Position numbers and translations under genes: made by a program
The notes under the pieces: generated by a model
What the model was told of the DNA's origin: nothing
The model's database searches: none
The model's input: only the letters and a program-made list of their open reading frames with translations
DNA from: Agathobacter sp.
Lineage (GTDB): Bacteria; Bacillota; Clostridia; Lachnospirales; Lachnospiraceae
Direction: 5' to 3'
Length of the DNA stretch: 41,887 bases
NCBI GenBank assembly: GCA_022767075.1
Contig: JALEPP010000019.1
Location: 1 to 41,887, forward strand
Shown: in pieces, positions 37,257 to 41,887 of the stretch
Layout of the letters: each line of letters opens with the position of its first letter
How positions within the stretch are numbered: the first letter of the stretch is position 1

Positions 37257-38594
37257 AATATGAAACTGAACACGAAACAAACCATCAAAATTGGTTTTGC
37301 ATTTTTGTCAATCAGTGCTTTTTGGCAGATGTACAACAGTGTAATTCCGCTGATTCTCACCAACACATTCCATATGAATGAGACCATTTCCGGTGCAATT
37401 ATGGCGGCGGACAATGTACTTGCACTTTTCTTATTGCCTCTGTTTGGCGGGATTTCCGACAAATGTACTGCAAAAATGGGAAGACGTAAGCCGTTTATCT
37501 TATGTGGAACTGTGGTAGCAGTATTCTTAATGCTGTTGATACCTTATTTGGACAATCTGTTTTTCAAGACCAATTCCAACCTGGTCCAGGTGCTTTTTGT
37601 AGTGGTGCTGGGATGTCTTTTGGTTGCCATGGGAACCTACCGCAGTCCGGCGGTTGCCTTGATGCCGGATGTGACACCAAAGCCACTGAGAAGCAAGGGA
37701 AATGCAATTATTAATCTGATGGGAGCCCTTGGCGGCATTTCTTATCTGGTGATTGCAAGCTTTATGTACTCAGCAAAGAGAACCGCCGGCCTTGAGCATG
37801 TAGATTATATGCCGCTTTTTCTGACGGTGGCGGGCATTATGATTGTGTCACTATGCATTGTTATGTTCACGGTGGATGAAGCGCGACTTAGCCTTGAGAT
37901 GCAGGAATACGAGAGAATGCATCCGGAAGAGAACCTTGCAGAAGCAGACGGGGATTCCGGAGAGGAGAAGCTTCCGGCGGAGGTGAAGCGAAGCCTGGCA
38001 TTTTTACTTTGTTCCATTGCACTTTGGTTTACCGCCTACAATGGAGTAGAGACCTGGTTCACGACCTATGCAGGAAAAATGTGGGGAATGAGCCTTGGGG
38101 GTGCATCTACCTGCCTCACCATCGCCACCGGAGGAGCTATCCTTTCCTACATACCTGTGGCTCACCTTGCCAGCAAGATTGGCCGCAGACGTACCATTCA
38201 GTCCGGAGTATTGCTTCTTGCCAGCTGCTTTATTATTTCCTTTGTATATACCATGGTTTGCGATACCTTCCATGGATGGCTCAACGTAGTATTTTTCTGT
38301 ATGGGTCTTGCATGGGCGGCAATAAATGTGAACAGTCTTCCAATGGTACTGGAGATGTGTAAGGGCAGTGAAGTAGGAAAGTTCACCGGATTGTATTACA
38401 CCTTTAGTATGACGGCACAGATTATCACTCCAATCCTTGCGGGATTTTTACTTAAGCACGTGGGATATGGCACATTGTTCCCATATGCAGCCGTATTTAG
38501 CTTCGCGGCATTCTGTACCATGATGATGGTAAGACACGGGGATAGCAAGATAGAAGCAAAGCGTGGATTGGAAGCGTTTGATGTAGAAGATTAG
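37257..38594 (+). CDS. MFS transporter (SLC45/sugar-type)
   Basis: Polytopic; FGGISDKCTAKMGRRKPFILCGT, AMGTYRSPAVALMPDVTPKPLRSKGNAIINLMGALGGI. Confidence 0.9.
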   Translation, partial: NMKLNTKQTIKIGFAFLSISAFWQMYNSVIPLILTNTFHMNETISGAIMAADNVLALFLLPLFGGISDKCTAKMGRRKPFILCGTVVAVFLMLLIPYLDNLFFKTNSNLVQVLFVVVLGCLLVAMGTYRSPAVALMPDVTPKPLRSKGNAIINLMGALGGISYLVIASFMYSAKRTAGLEHVDYMPLFLTVAGIMIVSLCIVMFTVDEARLSLEMQEYERMHPEENLAEADGDSGEEKLPAEVKRSLAFLLCSIALWFTAYNGVETWFTTYAGKMWGMSLGGASTCLTIATGGAILSYIPVAHLASKIGRRRTIQSGVLLLASCFIISFVYTMVCDTFHGWLNVVFFCMGLAWAAINVNSLPMVLEMCKGSEVGKFTGLYYTFSMTAQIITPILAGFLLKHVGYGTLFPYAAVFSFAAFCTMMMVRHGDSKIEAKRGLEAFDVED

Positions 38595-38606
38595 GAGGAA
38601 AAACAC

Positions 38607-39371
38607 ATGGAATTTGAACAATTTAAGAAAAAAGACACTCCCCTGGTATGGGCCCACAGAGGAGCCAGTGCATATGCCCCGGAGAATACCCTTGAGGCAT
38701 TTCGCTTAGCAATCGAGCAGGGGGCTGACGGAATTGAGCTTGATGTTCAGCTTACCAAGGATGATGTCCTTGTGGTGATTCACGACGAATGGTTGGACCG
38801 TACCAGTGACGGAAAAGGCTGGGTAAAGGACTATACCTTTGAGGAACTTAGAAAATATAACTACAATAAGACCTGCCCGGAATTCGAGCATGCAGACATT
38901 CCTACCTTGAGAGAGGTATATGAGCTGATCAAACCAACGGACCTCACAGTCAACGTAGAAATCAAATCAGGAATCGTATTTTACCCGGAGATCGAGCGCA
39001 AGGTTCTGGAGCTGACCAAGGAAATGGGGCTTTCTGACAGAGTGCTCTATTCTTCCTTCAACCATCGTACCTGTGTGAAGCTTCATGAGCTTGACCCGGA
39101 TTGCTATGTTGGATTTCTTTTTGCAGATGGTCCCATTGACGTTGCGGCTTATGCCAAAAAGCACGGAGCCAATGCTCTTCATCCGGCACTCTATAATCTC
39201 CAGTATCCTAATTTTATGCAGGAGGCTGTGGAGAACGGATTGGATGTAAATGCATGGACCGTAAACGAGAAGGAGCATATGGCTCTTGCCTGTCACTTTG
39301 GTGTCAATGCAATTATCACCAACTATCCGGATGTGACCAGACAGGTCATTGCGCAGGTGTTAAAGAAATAG
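38607..39371 (+). CDS. Glycerophosphodiester phosphodiesterase
   Basis: VWAHRGASAYAPENTLEAFRLAIEQGADGIELDVQLTKDDVLVVIHDEWLDRTSDGKG. Confidence 0.95.
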   Translation: MEFEQFKKKDTPLVWAHRGASAYAPENTLEAFRLAIEQGADGIELDVQLTKDDVLVVIHDEWLDRTSDGKGWVKDYTFEELRKYNYNKTCPEFEHADIPTLREVYELIKPTDLTVNVEIKSGIVFYPEIERKVLELTKEMGLSDRVLYSSFNHRTCVKLHELDPDCYVGFLFADGPIDVAAYAKKHGANALHPALYNLQYPNFMQEAVENGLDVNAWTVNEKEHMALACHFGVNAIITNYPDVTRQVIAQVLKK

Positions 39372-39393
39372 ATCACATATGAGGTTTGAATAG

Positions 39394-40389
39394 GTGAAAG
39401 AGAAGAAAGACTGGCATCCTTTTCCGGAGGAGACCTATCTGGAGGAAATGGAGGCAAAGGTTGTGCCATTTCTGAAGAATGAGGTGACAGAAGGTTTTTG
39501 TGAAGGTTGGGATGGCACCAGAATACACTATTATTATGCAAACCCGGAACATTCCAAAGGATCCATGGTGGTAAGCCATGGGTTCTGCGAATTTTTCGGG
39601 AAATATCATGAGCTGGCCTACTATCTCTATGAGCATGGTTACAGCTTTTATTTTTTGGAGCACAGAGGTCACGGCTACAGCGGACGCCAGATTGATGAGT
39701 GGGATAAGGTGTACGTGAAAGACTACAGTGATTATGTGGAGGACTTGAAATGCTTTATGGACCGGGTGGTTCTTCCTGTCATGGAGGAAAAGAAAGAAAA
39801 TCCCCAAAATCTGTTCCTTTTTGCCCATTCTATGGGAGGAGCCATCGGTGCTTTGTTTTTGGAGACCTATCCTAAGTACTTTCAGTGTGCTATTTTAAGC
39901 TCACCGCTCATGGAGATGAACCTTGGAAAATACCCACTTGGGGTAGTGAAGCTAATGTTTCTTCTGGCAAAGCTTACTCATCATCAGTTGGACTATGTTC
40001 CGGGACAAAAGGGATTCGATGGCGTACGGGTATTTCCAACCAGCAGTGCCATGTCTGAGCCAAGATATGAGTATTTTTTTCGGTTGAGAGAGCAGGATGT
40101 CCATAACCAGACCTATGGAGGCTGTTATAGCTGGACGGAGGCATCTGTTCGGGCAACGGAAAAATTGCGAAGAAACGCAGGAAAAATCTCAGTTCCTGTT
40201 TTGCTTTTTCAGGCCGGACGTGATACTATGGTAAAGCCGAAGGGACAGGAGCTGTTCTGCAAAAAGGCAAAGAACGTGCAGTGCGTTCGCTTTGAACAGT
40301 CAAAGCATGAGATATTTAACGGTACCGAAGATATTCTTGAGTCCTACTATGAGAAAATCTTCGATTTTTTAGACCGGAATAGAAAGTAA
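39394..40389 (+). CDS. Alpha/beta hydrolase (lysophospholipase / monoacylglycerol lipase-like)
   Basis: GTG start; GSMVVSHGFCEFFGKYHELAYYLYEHGYSFYFLEHRGHGYS, LFAHSMGGAIGALFLE. Confidence 0.88.
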   Translation: MKEKKDWHPFPEETYLEEMEAKVVPFLKNEVTEGFCEGWDGTRIHYYYANPEHSKGSMVVSHGFCEFFGKYHELAYYLYEHGYSFYFLEHRGHGYSGRQIDEWDKVYVKDYSDYVEDLKCFMDRVVLPVMEEKKENPQNLFLFAHSMGGAIGALFLETYPKYFQCAILSSPLMEMNLGKYPLGVVKLMFLLAKLTHHQLDYVPGQKGFDGVRVFPTSSAMSEPRYEYFFRLREQDVHNQTYGGCYSWTEASVRATEKLRRNAGKISVPVLLFQAGRDTMVKPKGQELFCKKAKNVQCVRFEQSKHEIFNGTEDILESYYEKIFDFLDRNRK

Positions 40390-40404
40390 GATGTAGAGGT
40401 TTGT

Positions 40405-41775
40405 ATGTCAAAGAGCGATTTTACCACAGGAAATATTTTTGAAAAGCTGCTAGGCTTTATGGCACCTATTTTGGGAGCGCTGATTCTCCAGACAATGTAT
40501 GGTGCAGTGGATATCATGGTGGTAGGATGGTTCGGATCTCAGGAAAGTATCTCTGCGGTATCCACAGGCAGCACCTTTATCAATGTCATTGTCTTTATCC
40601 TAAATGGATTGGCCATGGGGGTTACCATTTTGATGGGACGTTATATCGGTGAGGGAAGATCTCATCGGCTGAGTGAGACCGTTGGAAATGGTATTGCTCT
40701 TTTTGCTGTTCTTGCAGTGGCAATGACGGTATTGCTTCTCATAGGGGCCCCGGCAATTGCAGGATTTATGAATGCCCCGGCAGATGCCTATGATAAGACC
40801 GTAACCTATATCCGCATTTGCGGTGGAGGAATCTTCTTTATCATTGGATATAATCTGATCAGCAGTGTTTTTCGCGGAATCGGTAATTCCAGACTGCCCT
40901 TGATATTTGTGGGAATCGCATGTGTAATCAACGTATTTGCTGATTTGCTGCTAGTGGCAGTGCTTCGAATGGATGTGGCAGGTGCGGCCATTGCAACAGT
41001 GGTTGCACAGGCCTTGAGTCTTTTTATGTCCCTTGCGATGTGCAAGAGAATCGCTCTGCCGTTCTCACTGACCTTATCACAGATACGTTTCACCCCTGAG
41101 GTGAAAAAGATTATTACATTGGGACTTCCAATTGCATTTCAGGAGCTGTTGACTCAGGTTTCCTTCCTGTTTCTGGTGGCATTTGTCAATGGGATGGGAA
41201 GCACTCCGGAGATTCAGCTGGCGTCCTCCTGTGGATACGGGGTAGCCAATAAGCTCACCTCCATTGTGATGCTGGTTCCGGGAGCGCTGATGCAGTCCAT
41301 GTCCTCCTTTATCGCACAGAATGTGGGGGCGGGAAAGGAGCGCAGAGCACAAAAGGCTATGGGCTACGGCATGCTGATAGGCGGCGCCATCGGTGTGTTT
41401 ATGACCTGGGCAGCCTTCTTCTACGGACAACAGCTTGCGGCAATCTTTACGGATGAGCTTGCGTATCAGATTAAGGCCGCTGAGTATCTGCAGGGATTCA
41501 GTATGGAAGCAATCCTTACCTCGGTGCTGTTCTCCTTTATCGGATATTACAATGGGCACAATCAGACGCTATGGGTATTGATTCAAGGGGTATTACAGTC
41601 TTTCCTGGTTCGATTGCCGATGGCATATATGATGTCAAGGATGTTTACGGATACCTTGCTCTATGTGGGCTGTGCGGCACCTACTGCAACCGTATTTGGA
41701 ATTATATTAAATCTCGGCTTCTATTTTTATTTCACCGGGAAATTAGAACAAAAGCAAATAGGCTATATGGCGTAG
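40405..41775 (+). CDS. MATE family efflux transporter
   Basis: Polytopic; MYGAVDIMVVGWFGSQESISAVSTGSTFINVI, GIGNSRLPLIFVGIACVINVFADLLLV. Confidence 0.93.
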   Translation: MSKSDFTTGNIFEKLLGFMAPILGALILQTMYGAVDIMVVGWFGSQESISAVSTGSTFINVIVFILNGLAMGVTILMGRYIGEGRSHRLSETVGNGIALFAVLAVAMTVLLLIGAPAIAGFMNAPADAYDKTVTYIRICGGGIFFIIGYNLISSVFRGIGNSRLPLIFVGIACVINVFADLLLVAVLRMDVAGAAIATVVAQALSLFMSLAMCKRIALPFSLTLSQIRFTPEVKKIITLGLPIAFQELLTQVSFLFLVAFVNGMGSTPEIQLASSCGYGVANKLTSIVMLVPGALMQSMSSFIAQNVGAGKERRAQKAMGYGMLIGGAIGVFMTWAAFFYGQQLAAIFTDELAYQIKAAEYLQGFSMEAILTSVLFSFIGYYNGHNQTLWVLIQGVLQSFLVRLPMAYMMSRMFTDTLLYVGCAAPTATVFGIILNLGFYFYFTGKLEQKQIGYMA

Positions 41776-41800
41776 CCGGACTGGGATGATACTGCTGTGT

Positions 41801-41824
41801 GAGAAATCATGCGGCAGTTTTTTT
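41801..41824 (+). terminator. Intrinsic terminator after MATE gene (approximate bounds)
   Basis: ACTGCTGTGTGAGAAATCATGCGGCAGT followed by TTTTTT. Confidence 0.65.
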
Positions 41825-41854
41825 GTGACCTTTTATTTGATAAATGAAATCTAC

Positions 41855-41886
41855 TTGACAGATACCCCTAGGGGGTATAAATTATA
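41855..41886 (+). promoter_or_regulatory. Promoter with CsoR-family-like operator in the spacer
   Basis: TTGACA-GATACCCCTAGGGGGTA-TAAATT; near-palindrome ATACCCCTAGGGGGTAT (41862-41878). Confidence 0.65.
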
Positions 41887-41887
41887 G

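Overview
The window looks like a chromosomal segment of a low/mid-GC Firmicute, probably Lachnospiraceae; this is inferred from gene content and not confirmed. It carries about 25 confident protein genes and one tRNA-Gly(TCC). Main modules: (i) a glycerol-3-phosphate operon (GlpA-like, FAD oxidoreductase, DUF1667) whose leader contains an intrinsic terminator, with the antiterminator gene glpP encoded nearby; (ii) carbohydrate genes (amylo-alpha-1,6-glucosidase, GH31, GH3, GH13); (iii) transporters (CPA2 antiporter, SulP, MFS, MATE); (iv) regulators (a tandem XRE protein, a hybrid histidine kinase, and an AraC / LytTR RR / GHKL HK operon); (v) a lipid-turnover pair (GDPD and alpha/beta hydrolase). 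The most striking signal is a family of four dispersed, long, almost entirely palindromic intergenic elements: A ~1-335 on the minus strand, cut by the window edge; B 5085-5801; C ~19337-19905; D 20965-21421. All share a conserved core (GCGGCTCGAAGAACGAC and CGGCAAAGTTGGGAC / GTTCAAACCTTGCCG). Their peripheral stems differ in sequence but stay paired, with several compensatory base changes, and G-U wobbles favour one strand. They look like an undescribed (at least unrecognised by me) large structured ncRNA carried in a non-autonomous, TA-flanked, terminal-inverted-repeat element. B supplies part of the stop codons of both flanking convergent genes and carries inward-facing terminators in both arms. 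Other notable signals: three tandem hairpins with G-rich loops plus a 15-bp inverted repeat upstream of the AraC operon, a CsoR-like operator at the window edge, an HPr-like protein with an altered active-site loop, a degenerate C39-like domain, and a structured leader before the cation antiporter.
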